A DNA stretch of 36,860 nucleotides from Phycisphaerae bacterium. GTDB taxonomy: Bacteria > Planctomycetota > Phycisphaerae > UBA1845 > PWPN01. Below the pieces are notes generated by a model. That model was not told the origin of the DNA. It was given only the letters and a program-made list of their open reading frames with translations, and searched no databases. Positions 16,409 through 24,602 of this stretch are shown one piece after another. Numbering within the stretch: the stretch's first letter is position 1; every line of letters starts with the position of its first letter. The position numbers and the translations under genes were made by a program. The DNA lies in assembly GCA_018003015.1 (NCBI GenBank), contig JAGNEZ010000060.1, forward strand, positions 1-36,860, written 5' to 3'.

Positions 16409-16437
16409 ACATTAACGGCCTTAAGACAGGCTGTCAA
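16409..16437 (-). promoter_or_regulatory. Promoter of the rpmF-plsX-fab operon
   Basis: On the minus strand a perfect -35, TTGACA (16437-16432), and TAATGT (16414-16409) are separated by 17 bases. The predicted start is near 16402, giving a leader of about 190 bases before rpmF. Confidence 0.65.
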
Positions 16438-16564
16438 GTCGCCCGCCGGCGGTGGAGCCGGCTCCCGGGGCGAGAACAGCCGCCGGGGCCTGATCCGGGA
16501 TCGGCGGCTCTTCCTTTCCCGGTTACGCCGGATGTATCCTACTGCGGTTACAGAGGATACGCGT

Positions 16565-17227
16565 TCACTCCTGAGCCTTGCGGTCCTCGGCGAATCGCTG
16601 GTAGGCCTCGCAGCGGGTGGGGTTGCCGCAACACGCATTCTTGATGAACTCGAAGTACACGTCACGGCTCATCCCGTATTCGGCACGCAACGGGCACTTG
16701 AGAGCGATTCGAGGTTTGGTCCTTGCTCCACCGCCCAGGATCTGCGAGTGGATGAAGACCTGATTCTTGCCCGCGAAGCACTTCATGTGCTTGTTGAGCT
16801 GATTCTCGAGAACCGACAGGTTGCTGTTTAGTTCCTCGTCGGTGATGGGGCGGGGACCGGCCAGTTCGGAAGCCCGGCAGGCCATGGCATCGTTGACCGC
16901 GTTGTTCAGTTCCTCGGTTGCCACCGGGGCTTCGTGCAAGCTCTTGGCGCCCAGCTTCATCAGCATGGGCTGGTCGACGCCGGCACCGGCGGACAGGACC
17001 ACCACCACCGGGGTTTTGAGCTGGTTCTCGCGGAGGTACTTGAGCAGACGAAGTCCATCCCGCTTGGCCTGATCGTGCCCGACGATGATGACGTCCGGTT
17101 TGACCTTGGGCATGGCCTTGACCCCGTTGAACAGGTTGTCGATGGCCATGAACTCGTGCCCGCTGACCATACCGGCAAGGTGCCGAAGGGATGCGGTATC
17201 ATGGTGGATAACCAACAGCCGGGCCAC
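16565..17227 (-). CDS. Degenerate response-regulator receiver protein with C-terminal Cys cluster
   Basis: A 220-residue protein. Residues 1-115 look like a CheY-type receiver fold, starting LLVIHHD and keeping DGLRLLKYLR and the Ser of VVVLSAG. The phosphoacceptor Asp position in PDVIIVGHD appears to be Gly50, the acidic pocket has one Asp instead of two, and the conserved Lys before Pro is missing (LHEAPV). It is therefore probably a pseudo-receiver that is not phosphorylated in the usual way. The C-terminal part has cysteines at 150, 178, 199, 200 and 206 (CPLR, then CCGNPTRC), which could bind zinc or an Fe-S cluster. GTG 17227 is preceded by an excellent GGAGGGAG site. There is no DNA-binding domain and no histidine kinase nearby. 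Function unknown. Confidence 0.78.
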   Translation of the reverse strand: MARLLVIHHDTASLRHLAGMVSGHEFMAIDNLFNGVKAMPKVKPDVIIVGHDQAKRDGLRLLKYLRENQLKTPVVVVLSAGAGVDQPMLMKLGAKSLHEAPVATEELNNAVNDAMACRASELAGPRPITDEELNSNLSVLENQLNKHMKCFAGKNQVFIHSQILGGGARTKPRIALKCPLRAEYGMSRDVYFEFIKNACCGNPTRCEAYQRFAEDRKAQE

Positions 17228-17563
17228 AATCTCCCTCCGATCGAGCCCTCGCGGTGAGAATCCGGTTCACATGCCGGATGGCGTCCAGACACCGGGTGGG
17301 ATCGATCCAGGTAAGCCAACTACTCTCACCAAATAGTACAAACCCATGACCGTCCCGGCAACAGGGAGGGGCTAGCGGGACTCGCCCGAAAAGCAGCTCG
17401 GGACGCATTTCCTGCCGGTGGCTGCGTCCGGACCGCAGAGTAGCCGGTTCCAGCCGCCGAGCGGCCTGGACCGTTTTCCGGGGATCGTCCGATAGCATCT
17501 TGGGAGAGCGTTGGCACACGAGGCGTGGTGCCTGAACCCCGCGCGACCCCTGGAGATCTGACC
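17228..17563. other. Intergenic region between divergent genes
   Basis: A 336-base gap between the pseudo-receiver gene (-) and the small lipoprotein-like gene (+). It must contain both promoters, but I found no well-matched -35/-10 pair. It holds no convincing ORF or repeat. Confidence 0.4.
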
Positions 17564-17815
17564 ATGTCCCGAACTCGGTTTGGACGGCCGGCACGGCGAG
17601 GCGGTATGTGCCTCCTCTGGGCAGCGATGCTGGTGGGCACCATGGGCTTGAGTTGCGACCAGCAGGCTCAAGCGGTCTTTCGTCAGACGGCCGTGCCTGA
17701 GATTGCCGCCGGCCTGACCAGCGCCTATGGTGGCACCTTCTTTGACGCGATGGTGAACGGGCTTTCCGCAGCCATCCTGAGCGCTGGTGACGCGTCGACC
17801 GACTCCGATTTGTAG
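17564..17815 (+). CDS. Small lipoprotein-like exported protein of unknown function
   Basis: An 83-residue protein starting with a basic segment (MSRTRFGRPARRGG), a hydrophobic stretch (MCLLWAAMLVGTMG) and then LSCDQQ, which resembles a lipobox with a Cys to be lipidated. The rest has VPEIAAGLTSAYGGTFF and NGLSAAILSAGD and no catalytic motif. ATG 17564 is chosen because it gives this signal and GGAG lies upstream. Small exported proteins of this sort are common in planctomycetes, but I do not recognise the family. No function can be assigned. Confidence 0.6.
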   Translation: MSRTRFGRPARRGGMCLLWAAMLVGTMGLSCDQQAQAVFRQTAVPEIAAGLTSAYGGTFFDAMVNGLSAAILSAGDASTDSDL

Positions 17816-18000
17816 GGCCGTAGCCCAGGTGGGTCGGCTCGGGCCGAACGGCAACCACGCCATGCATCCGCAGAATCCGATCGCTCCAAGAGAAAGCGCA
17901 CCTATCGCGCCGTGCAAGGCCATTCCTGCGCATCGGGTACCCCGGGCGGAAGCAGAGGGGCGATTGGCCCGGGCTCATGCGGTGCGGCCGGAGACCCGTC

Positions 18001-18561
18001 CTACTGGGTCAGTCGCTCGATATACCTGCCTCGGGTGATCTTCATCTCGAGCATTCGGTGCCGCCGGCCGGTAGTGGAGAAGAACTTGACCTGTTCCCCG
18101 ACGTGAACGAAGCCGTTGGCGAGGTAGCAGCGCACGGCCGGATCGTTGCGCGGGAAGACCACCAGGCTGACGCTGCTGGCCTCACGTTCGACGAATGCCT
18201 CATCGAGCATGAGCCTGACGATCAGATGTCCCAGGCCGACGCCGCGGAGCCCCGGGCGAATCAGGCAATGACCAAGCCACAGGTGGTCTCTGCTTGCGGG
18301 CATGGGGTTCAGTTCAAGGTATCCGCAAGGCTCGGCGGTACCCTGACGGTAGAACAGCAGGGGGCAACCGTCGGCTCCCGGCCAGGCGATGACTTTCTCG
18401 GCGGTGAGCGGCGGCGGTGTCTTGGGGGCGAGCCAGAAGAGTTCATGATCATCACGGACCCAGGAGGCGACCAGCGGGGCGAACTGACGGTCAAAGCCGG
18501 CCAGCAGGTAGCGCCCGCTCTGGGTGCGTACGCTCGATTGGGTGGATACGGCGATGCTCAT
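18001..18561 (-). CDS. GNAT family N-acetyltransferase
   Basis: A 186-residue protein with a GNAT fold. LGHCLIRPGLRGVGLGHLIV (about residues 95-114) contains the acetyl-CoA pyrophosphate-binding R-G-x-G-x-G type loop, and VFPRNDPAVRCYLANGFVHV is the typical motif B region. The N-terminal part may shape the acceptor site; the substrate is unknown. ATG 18561 has only a weak upstream site. It is divergent from the methyltransferase gene, sharing a 107-base region with a palindrome. Confidence 0.85.
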   Translation of the reverse strand: MSIAVSTQSSVRTQSGRYLLAGFDRQFAPLVASWVRDDHELFWLAPKTPPPLTAEKVIAWPGADGCPLLFYRQGTAEPCGYLELNPMPASRDHLWLGHCLIRPGLRGVGLGHLIVRLMLDEAFVEREASSVSLVVFPRNDPAVRCYLANGFVHVGEQVKFFSTTGRRHRMLEMKITRGRYIERLTQ

Positions 18562-18589
18562 GTTCTGTCGCTCATGTCCCGACCTGGCC

Positions 18590-18602
18590 TGCTATGATAG
18601 CA
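18590..18602. promoter_or_regulatory. Palindrome over divergent promoter region
   Basis: TGCTAT-G-ATAGCA (18590-18602) is a perfect inverted repeat between the GNAT (-) and methyltransferase (+) genes. It contains a -10-like hexamer on both strands; on the minus strand TTGGTC (18622-18617) and TATCAT (18599-18594) are 17 bases apart. It may be a bidirectional promoter or operator. Confidence 0.4.
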
Positions 18603-18668
18603 TCCGGTTCGCAGCCGACCAAGGCGAGAGCCGGGTGAGCATTGCATCGGCCGCGAGGATCTTCGGGC

Positions 18669-19355
18669 ATGAGTGAATTGATGCAGGGTACGAGGTTCAG
18701 GGGTTACGAGACGCGCCGCGAGGTTTGGGTGATCGCCGGGCAGACGTTCGACCTGACCTGGCCGGCCGACATGGATGTCCTGCTGGACGCGCCGCGAACC
18801 CATCAGCGGTTCGATGCCGATGGGTACATGCCCTACTGGGCGCAGCCGTGGCCGGGCGCGGTTCTCCTGACGGAGGCCGTCCTGGCTGGCGAGCGGGGCG
18901 CGAGGCGGCCGGCGGTGGAGATCGGTTGTGGCGTGGGCTTGGTCAGCCTGGCAGCGGCCAGGGCGGACTGGTCGGTGACGGCCAGCGACTACGACCAAGA
19001 CGCTGTGGCGTTCGCCGCCCTGAACGCGGAGCGGAACGGCCTGCAGCTGGCCGGTACGCGGATCATCGACTTTCGGCAGTCTTTGGATGCTCCGCTCTAC
19101 GATCTGGTTCTGGCCGCCGATCTGCTGTACGAACGGCGAAACGGCCAGCCGATTGCGCGCTGGGTCGCGTCTGCCCTGCGGCCCGGCGGCACCGCGCTGC
19201 TCAGCGATCCGAATCGATCGGCGGCGGAAGGCTTTTCGGACCTCGCGCGGGCTGCGGGGCTGGTGACGAGCCTGGTGGACGTTGAGACCATCGGCCCGGC
19301 CGGACTGGTCATCCGCGGTCGAATCTGGCGCCTCGGCTTATCCCCGAGGCAGTGA
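18669..19355 (+). CDS. Class I SAM-dependent methyltransferase (lysine/nicotinamide methyltransferase-like)
   Basis: A 228-residue Rossmann-fold methyltransferase. The SAM-binding motif I is AVEIGCGVGLVSLAAA, the acidic end of strand 2 is ASDYD, and post-motif sequence is DLVLAADLLYERR. YMPYWAQPWPGAVLL before motif I is typical of the METTL/protein-lysine methyltransferase-like group (YWA-x-W-PG). ATG 18669 is chosen because GAGGAT lies upstream; an in-frame TTG nine codons earlier is less likely. The substrate is unknown. It is cytoplasmic. Confidence 0.85.
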   Translation: MSELMQGTRFRGYETRREVWVIAGQTFDLTWPADMDVLLDAPRTHQRFDADGYMPYWAQPWPGAVLLTEAVLAGERGARRPAVEIGCGVGLVSLAAARADWSVTASDYDQDAVAFAALNAERNGLQLAGTRIIDFRQSLDAPLYDLVLAADLLYERRNGQPIARWVASALRPGGTALLSDPNRSAAEGFSDLARAAGLVTSLVDVETIGPAGLVIRGRIWRLGLSPRQ

Positions 19356-19805
19356 TGGCCAGAGGAAGAAACGACCGCCCAGTCAGGTGCAGTTTCTTGA
19401 CGAACAACGGTGGACGGCACTCACTGCTTGCGACTCGCCGCGGGCGGGTGAGTGGATCGCTGTGGCGGGAATGGCGGCCGAAGCGGTGACGCAGATCAAG
19501 ACCGCGCACGCAGCTTATGACCAGCACGCTTGTTCCGCCGTACTCGAGCCGGGCAGAGGTGAGTCAGCTGACGCAGAGCCGGCATCCCGGCGAACCACTG
19601 GGCGGCGCTCGCCCGGCCGAAAACAGGTCTCCCTTCATCGAGCTCCGCGAGCGCTCCCCGAGCGTTGGCCATCATTTGACAGCCAATCCGAACTCTCCTA
19701 CTCTGTCATTCCGCCTCAGAGACGCTGCGGTTGTGTGCGTTCGTGACGACGACGCCGTACGCTCCGGGTCGCGTTCTCGGAGTCTTCCAGCCTAGGAGGA
19801 ATCCG
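19356..19805. other. 450-base intergenic region upstream of the NfeD-like/flotillin operon
   Basis: No ORF here has family features or a good start site. The one clear signal is the promoter at 19676-19704. The rest is unassigned. Confidence 0.5.
19676..19704 (+). promoter_or_regulatory. Promoter of the NfeD-like/flotillin operon
   Basis: Perfect -35, TTGACA (19676-19681), and weaker -10, TACTCT (19699-19704), separated by 17 bases. The predicted start is near 19711, about 95 bases upstream of ATG 19806, which has a strong GGAGG site. Confidence 0.55.
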
Positions 19806-20432
19806 ATGTGGGAGACCATTAGTCAGACCCCGGGGGCTACCTTTTTCTTTTGGGTGGCCCTGGCGAGCACGGTTCTATTCACGCTGAAGCTGAGCCTCTC
19901 GCTGCTCGGTGGCGGGCATGGCGACATGGATGCCGGCCTCGACGCCGGCGGCGAGGCGACTCACATGGATGGCTCGAGTGGCGACGCTCACGGTGACACT
20001 CCGGGACATCACGGAAGCGGGGCGGCCTTCGCCCTCCTGTCGGTTCAGTCTGTTCTGGCATTCCTGATGGGCATGGGCTGGTCGGGCCTGGCGGCACGGG
20101 TGGAATGGCAGTGGCCGACGCTTCCGACGCTGCTGGTGTCCGGCCTCTTCGGTTTCTCGATGATGGTGATGACATCCTACCTGACATTCCAGCTCCGGCG
20201 ACTCAACCGGGAGATTCCCGTTGACTTCGAGTCCTGCGTGGGGTCGGTGGGGAGGGTGTACCTGACCGTTCCAGCCCAAGGAAGGGGACAAGGGCAAGTG
20301 GAGGTGAAGGTGAGCGGCCGGCTGAGGATTCTCCCGGCATCCAGCACGGGGGACGAAATCCCGGCCTTCGCCTCGGTGACCGTCATGCGGGTGGAGTCCG
20401 ACGGCACGCTGTTGGTGGCGCCGTGTTCGTGA
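19806..20432 (+). CDS. NfeD/YuaF-like membrane protein
   Basis: A 208-residue membrane protein with an OB-fold (NfeD-type) C-terminal domain. Hydrophobic helices lie at about residues 11-35, 73-97 and 107-128. Between the first two is a His/Asp/Gly-rich loop (about 38-70) with seven His and several Asp, possibly metal-binding. From 143 the OB-like domain has GSVGRVYLTV, VEVKVSGR and PAFASVTVMRVE. Bacillus YuaF with flotillin YuaG (FloT) is the best-known case of this pairing. ATG 19806 follows TAGGAGG at ideal spacing. The likely role is organising membrane microdomains with the flotillin downstream. Confidence 0.82.
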   Translation: MWETISQTPGATFFFWVALASTVLFTLKLSLSLLGGGHGDMDAGLDAGGEATHMDGSSGDAHGDTPGHHGSGAAFALLSVQSVLAFLMGMGWSGLAARVEWQWPTLPTLLVSGLFGFSMMVMTSYLTFQLRRLNREIPVDFESCVGSVGRVYLTVPAQGRGQGQVEVKVSGRLRILPASSTGDEIPAFASVTVMRVESDGTLLVAPCS

Positions 20433-20458
20433 GGGCAACCGGGTTGGAGGATGTGTTC

Positions 20459-22048
20459 ATGATGCCGGACATGTTGGCTCAACTGGCGGGTGTGGAGTGG
20501 CTCAGCACGGCGGCATTCGTCATGGTGCCGTGCCTGATCCTGTTCTTCTTCTTCGTATTCCTGGTGAAGCAGTACCGTCGCTGCCCTTCGAACCGCATCC
20601 TGGTGGTCTACGGCCGGGTCGCCGGGGCGCGGGCGGCCAAGTGCATCCACGGCGGCGGCATCTTCGTGGTGCCGCTTTTCCAGGACTATGCCTACTTGTC
20701 GCTGGAGCCGCTGACGATTGACATCGAGCTGGGGGGCGCCCTGTCCAAGCGGAACATCCGGGTCAATGTTCCCTCGACGTTCACCATCGGCATTGCGACC
20801 CAGCCGGATATCATGAACAACGCCGCGGAGCGCCTGCTGGGCCTGCCGGAACAGGACATCAACACCAAGGCTCGCGACATTATCCTCGGCCAGTTGCGGC
20901 TGGTCATCGCCACGCTGTCCATCGAGGAGATCAACCAGGACCGCGAGAAGTTCCTGGACTTGGTGAACAAGAACGTGAACTTCGAGCTCAACAAGGTCGG
21001 GCTCGAGGTGATCAACGTGAACATACGCGACATCACCGACGAGTCGGGCTACATCGAGGCGATCGGCAAGAAAGCGGCGGCCGAAGCCATCCAGCAGGCC
21101 AAAGTCGAGGTTGCCCAGCAGGAGCGAATGGGTGCGATCGGCGAGGCGACGGCCAGCCGGGAGCGCGAAGTCAGCGTGGCCGAGCAATCTGCCGCGTCGC
21201 AGTCCGGACAGAAGCAGGCCGAGCGCGACCGCCGCATTGCGGTGGCCAAGTTCGAGGCCGAGGGGGTGGCCGGCGAGGCCGCCGCCTTGCGAGAAAAGGA
21301 AATTGCCCAGGCCGAACAGCGGGCCAAGGCCACCCAGGGCCAGAAGCAGGCTGAGGCCGAGCAGCGTGTTCGCGTGGCCGCCCTCGAGGCCGAGGCCGTG
21401 AAGGGCGAGAACGAGAGCAAGGCCCAGATCGCCGCTTACGAGGCCACGCTGCAGGAACGGCAGGCTGAAGCGCGACGGCGGGGCGGGACGGCGTCGGCCA
21501 AGGCCACCGCAGACGTCCTGCTGGCCGAGAAGGAGCAGGAGGTCGCCCGCCTGGAGAAGGCCGAGGTCGCTCAAAAGGAAATCGACAAGCGCAAGGTCGA
21601 GATCGAGGCCGAGGCCGAAGCGGAACGGCAGCGGCGGGTCGCCAAGGGCGCGGCGGATGCCATCCTGGCTCGGTATACGGCCGAGGCTCAGGGCGTGCAG
21701 CGCGTGCTCGAAGCCAAGGCCCAGGGTTACCAGCAACTCCTCAAGATCTGCGGCCAGAAGCCGGAACTCGCCCCGACCCTGCTCCTGGTCGAGAAGCTGC
21801 CCGAACTGGTGGCCGAGCAGGTCAAGGCCATTCAAAACCTTCGCATCGACAAGATCACGGTCTGGGACAGCGGCTCGGAGAGCGCGGCCGGAGGCAGTTC
21901 AACGGCCGGATTCCTCAAGAGCCTCATTGGTTCCTTGCCACCGATTCATGATCTGGCCCGTCAGGCGGGGGTCAAGCTGCCCGACGTGCTCGGCCAGGTC
22001 GCCGACGGTCACGGCCAAGGCGCGTCGCCGGCCGAGCCGCACAAGTGA
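20459..22048 (+). CDS. Flotillin (band 7/SPFH family) membrane scaffold protein
   Basis: A 529-residue flotillin. An N-terminal hydrophobic segment (FVMVPCLILFFFFVFLV, about residues 20-36) anchors it; the SPFH/band 7 domain follows (VKQYRRCPSNRILVVYG, then GGIFVVPLFQ, RNIRVNVPSTFTIGIAT). Residues about 215-430 form a long Glu/Ala/Gln-rich coiled coil. The C-terminal part (KLPELVAEQVKAIQNLRIDK) matches flotillin, not prohibitin. ATG 20459 is chosen because GGAGG lies nine bases upstream. It starts 26 bases after the NfeD-like gene, so the two form an operon. Flotillins organise membrane microdomains. Confidence 0.94.
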   Translation: MMPDMLAQLAGVEWLSTAAFVMVPCLILFFFFVFLVKQYRRCPSNRILVVYGRVAGARAAKCIHGGGIFVVPLFQDYAYLSLEPLTIDIELGGALSKRNIRVNVPSTFTIGIATQPDIMNNAAERLLGLPEQDINTKARDIILGQLRLVIATLSIEEINQDREKFLDLVNKNVNFELNKVGLEVINVNIRDITDESGYIEAIGKKAAAEAIQQAKVEVAQQERMGAIGEATASREREVSVAEQSAASQSGQKQAERDRRIAVAKFEAEGVAGEAAALREKEIAQAEQRAKATQGQKQAEAEQRVRVAALEAEAVKGENESKAQIAAYEATLQERQAEARRRGGTASAKATADVLLAEKEQEVARLEKAEVAQKEIDKRKVEIEAEAEAERQRRVAKGAADAILARYTAEAQGVQRVLEAKAQGYQQLLKICGQKPELAPTLLLVEKLPELVAEQVKAIQNLRIDKITVWDSGSESAAGGSSTAGFLKSLIGSLPPIHDLARQAGVKLPDVLGQVADGHGQGASPAEPHK

Positions 22049-22203
22049 TCATCGCGAGGATTGCAGGGCGAAACTGGTTGGGGTACAGTGGCCGCGATGG
22101 AACTGCCGTTCGGGAACACGGCGGCCCGGCGAGGGACCAGCCCGGTTGCAGGAGCACGGGCAACGCGCCGCTGGGGCCCCGGACTTCATTGCAGGGAGCG
22201 GTC

Positions 22204-23460
22204 ATGTCCAAGCCTAAACAGAGTGCGATCATCGGCAAGAACATCGCTGGAACACTGGTGTCCGCTTTGGATGCCGGGGGTGGCGTGTTGCGTCTCACAC
22301 CAAACTGGGTGCCGCGCAGCTTCCTGCACCCGGGCAAGCGAATCAAACTTGCTCCCGAGGACTGGTACGCCCTGGGCACGAACCGCGGCGGCATCGACGA
22401 GCGGTGGTTTGCCAGTACCACCGAAGCGATGAACGAGAATCGCAATCCCGACGAAGGCCTCAGCTACGTCGCTTTCGAGGGTAAGCGTTTCCTGCTCCGT
22501 GATGCGGTGGCCGAGGCCGGGGCCCGCTTGATCGGCAAGCCCATGTTCGACAAGTACAAACGCTGGCCGGTCTACTCCAAGTTCTTCGACAATATGGGGC
22601 CAATCCCGCACCACATGCATCAGAGGCAGGAAGACGCGGCCCGGACCGGCCAGGAGGGCAAGCCCGAGGGCTACTACTTCCCCCCGCAACTCAACAACGT
22701 CGACAACCATTTCGCCTACACTTTCATGGGACTGGAGCCGGGTACGACCAAGGATCAGCTCCGCAAGTGCCTGCAGGACTGGAACAAAGGCGACAATGGG
22801 ATTCTGGACCTCGCTCGTGCGTACCGGCTGAAACGCGGCACCGGCTGGCTGATCCCGCCGGGCGTTCTGCATGCTCCGGGTTCGCTGTGCACCTACGAGC
22901 CGCAGTGGGGATCGGACGTGTTCGGCATGTACCAGTCGCTGGTCGAGGGCCGCGAGGTGCCCTGGTCGCTGCTGGTCAAGGACGTGCCCAAGGACAAGCA
23001 CCAGGATCTCGACTACATCATCGGCCAGCTGGACTGGGAGAAGAACGTTGACACCCACTTTGTCGAGCACAACTACGTCGAGCCAATCGTGGACCGAGCG
23101 GCCAGCGGCCAGGGGTACGTCGACCGATGGATCGTCTACGGCCGGTTCGAGGGCAGGCAGCTGTTCAGTGCCAAGGAGCTGACCGTCGAGCCGGGCGTCA
23201 AGTGCATGCTCAAGGACCCCGGAGCGAGCGGCTGGATCACCGTCCAGGGCCGCGGGCGGCTTGGCCGGCTGAACGTTCAGACGCCGGCCATGATCCGGTT
23301 TGGCGAGGAGACCGAGGACGAGCTGTTCATCACCTACGAGGCCGCGACCGCGGGTATCGAGATCGAGAACCCCGGTAGCGAACCGCTCGTGGGCCTGCGC
23401 TACTTTGGCCCCGACGTGCACGCGAACATGCCCAATGTGGGTGATCACCGGAAGGCGTAG
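22204..23460 (+). CDS. Phosphomannose isomerase-like cupin protein
   Basis: A 418-residue protein resembling class I mannose-6-phosphate isomerase-type cupins. PIPHHMHQRQEDAA (mid-protein) gives candidate metal ligands (His, His, Glu), and GTGWLIPPGVLHAPGSL is the second cupin motif with its His. A C-terminal cupin-like part follows (VEPGVKCMLKDPGASGWITV). It may interconvert sugar phosphates or bind a sugar derivative. ATG 22204 is chosen because AGGGAG precedes it. The context (next a TIM-barrel epimerase and a CBM9-like protein) suggests carbohydrate metabolism. The exact reaction is unknown; family assignment is by motif only. Confidence 0.7.
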   Translation: MSKPKQSAIIGKNIAGTLVSALDAGGGVLRLTPNWVPRSFLHPGKRIKLAPEDWYALGTNRGGIDERWFASTTEAMNENRNPDEGLSYVAFEGKRFLLRDAVAEAGARLIGKPMFDKYKRWPVYSKFFDNMGPIPHHMHQRQEDAARTGQEGKPEGYYFPPQLNNVDNHFAYTFMGLEPGTTKDQLRKCLQDWNKGDNGILDLARAYRLKRGTGWLIPPGVLHAPGSLCTYEPQWGSDVFGMYQSLVEGREVPWSLLVKDVPKDKHQDLDYIIGQLDWEKNVDTHFVEHNYVEPIVDRAASGQGYVDRWIVYGRFEGRQLFSAKELTVEPGVKCMLKDPGASGWITVQGRGRLGRLNVQTPAMIRFGEETEDELFITYEAATAGIEIENPGSEPLVGLRYFGPDVHANMPNVGDHRKA

Positions 23461-23628
23461 ATGGCGGCAGAGAAGTGCGGGCCCGGCAGAGTTCTGTTAT
23501 GCCTCTTGAAGAGGTTGGGGGAGGGTATGGCGGACGGCAAGGCCTGAGGCCCGCAGACCGGTGAGGCCAGCTTGAGGTGGGGGGCTTGTTGGGAACGGCA
23601 CGATTCAAGACTTGACCGCCCATCACCT

Positions 23629-23642
23629 CCCTTGGGCAAGGG
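23629..23642. repeat. Short palindrome before the TIM-barrel gene
   Basis: CCCTTG-GG-CAAGGG is a perfect palindrome with a two-base centre, 31 bases before the GTG start at 23673. Only one copy was found in this window, so a dispersed-repeat nature is unproven. Confidence 0.3.
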
Positions 23643-23672
23643 GGGAAGTGGTGGGGCATGGAGGACCAGACA

Positions 23673-24602
23673 GTGTCCAAACGCATCTCGATCGGTACGT
23701 GGGCGTATGCCATCGGGCCCTACGCGGACAACCCGATTCCATTTGTCGAGGTCGTCGACAAGCTCCACAAGCTCGGTTTTGACGGCATGGAACTCGGGGG
23801 GTTTGGCATCCATCCCAACCCCGATCTGCAGAAGACCAAGGATGACCGGCTGGCGGCTCGCCAGGTATGGGAGTCGCGGGGTATGGGCTGCAGCGGTCTG
23901 GCGGCCGATCTCTGGGGCGAGAAGCTGATCACCGCCCGAGACAACGGTTCGTACCTCAATACATTCCGGAAGAACCTGCAATTCTGTGTGGACCTGGGCA
24001 TCAACGTGATTCGAGTCGACACCACCGAGGACCCGGGCGTCCTGGGCCGGGTCGGCGACGAGCCGGTCAAGGCGACGGTGGTCGACTACGATGACGCCTT
24101 GAAGCGAGTCACCACGACCTGGCGGCAGTGCGCCAAGGAAGCCGCTGACGTCGGGGTGAGGGTGGTGTGGGAGTTCGAGCCGGGCTTCGCGTTCAACAAG
24201 CCCAGCGACATCTTCCGAGTCATCGATGGGGTCGGCCACGGCAACTTCATGACCATGTACGACACCTGCCACGCGAACATGATCGCCAAGCATGGCTCGC
24301 GGCAGCCGGGCAAGCGCGAGACGCTGCCCGGTGGGGCCAAGGAACTGGCTCAGAAACTCAAGGGCAAGATCGGCCGCGTTCACCTGATCGACTCGGACGG
24401 CACCCTGCACGACAACCACACCAGCACACACCCGCCGTTCGGCAAGGGCGGACTGGACTTCGACGATCTCATGCCTGCCATCGTGGCCGCCGGGTGCCCG
24501 GACGACTGGTGGACGATCGACCTGTGCTTCTGGCCGGACGCCTGGGTGGCGACGGAGTCGTGCAAGAAGTTCGTGGACGGCCTCGCGGCCAAGTTCGGAT
24601 GA
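23673..24602 (+). CDS. Sugar phosphate isomerase/epimerase (xylose isomerase-like TIM barrel)
   Basis: A 309-residue cytoplasmic TIM barrel of the AP endonuclease 2 family. Strand motifs include RISIGTWAYAIGPY at the start, GFDGMELGGFGIHPN, GINVIRVDTTEDPG, VRVVWEFEPGFAFN (metal-ligand Glu region), FMTMYDTCHANM (Asp, His) and GRVHLIDSDGTLHD. GTG 23673 is chosen because GGAGG lies eight bases upstream; ATG 23658 is in frame and would add five residues but lacks a comparable site. The stop overlaps the start of the CBM9-like gene as ATGA. Together with the cupin gene it forms a small sugar module of unknown substrate. Confidence 0.85.
   Translation: MSKRISIGTWAYAIGPYADNPIPFVEVVDKLHKLGFDGMELGGFGIHPNPDLQKTKDDRLAARQVWESRGMGCSGLAADLWGEKLITARDNGSYLNTFRKNLQFCVDLGINVIRVDTTEDPGVLGRVGDEPVKATVVDYDDALKRVTTTWRQCAKEAADVGVRVVWEFEPGFAFNKPSDIFRVIDGVGHGNFMTMYDTCHANMIAKHGSRQPGKRETLPGGAKELAQKLKGKIGRVHLIDSDGTLHDNHTSTHPPFGKGGLDFDDLMPAIVAAGCPDDWWTIDLCFWPDAWVATESCKKFVDGLAAKFG

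Larger units (their letters stand above)
16214..16564. other. 351-base leader and promoter region of the rpmF-fab operon
   Basis: No convincing gene. It holds a promoter and a hairpin, listed separately, then about 130 bases of GC-rich leader before rpmF. An ORF here reading back into the upstream gene has no recognisable features. Confidence 0.6.

Noticed and set aside
20177-21835. Leu/Gly-rich minus-strand ORF opposite flotillin
   Set aside because: Its repeated look comes from the coiled-coil repeats of flotillin read in reverse.
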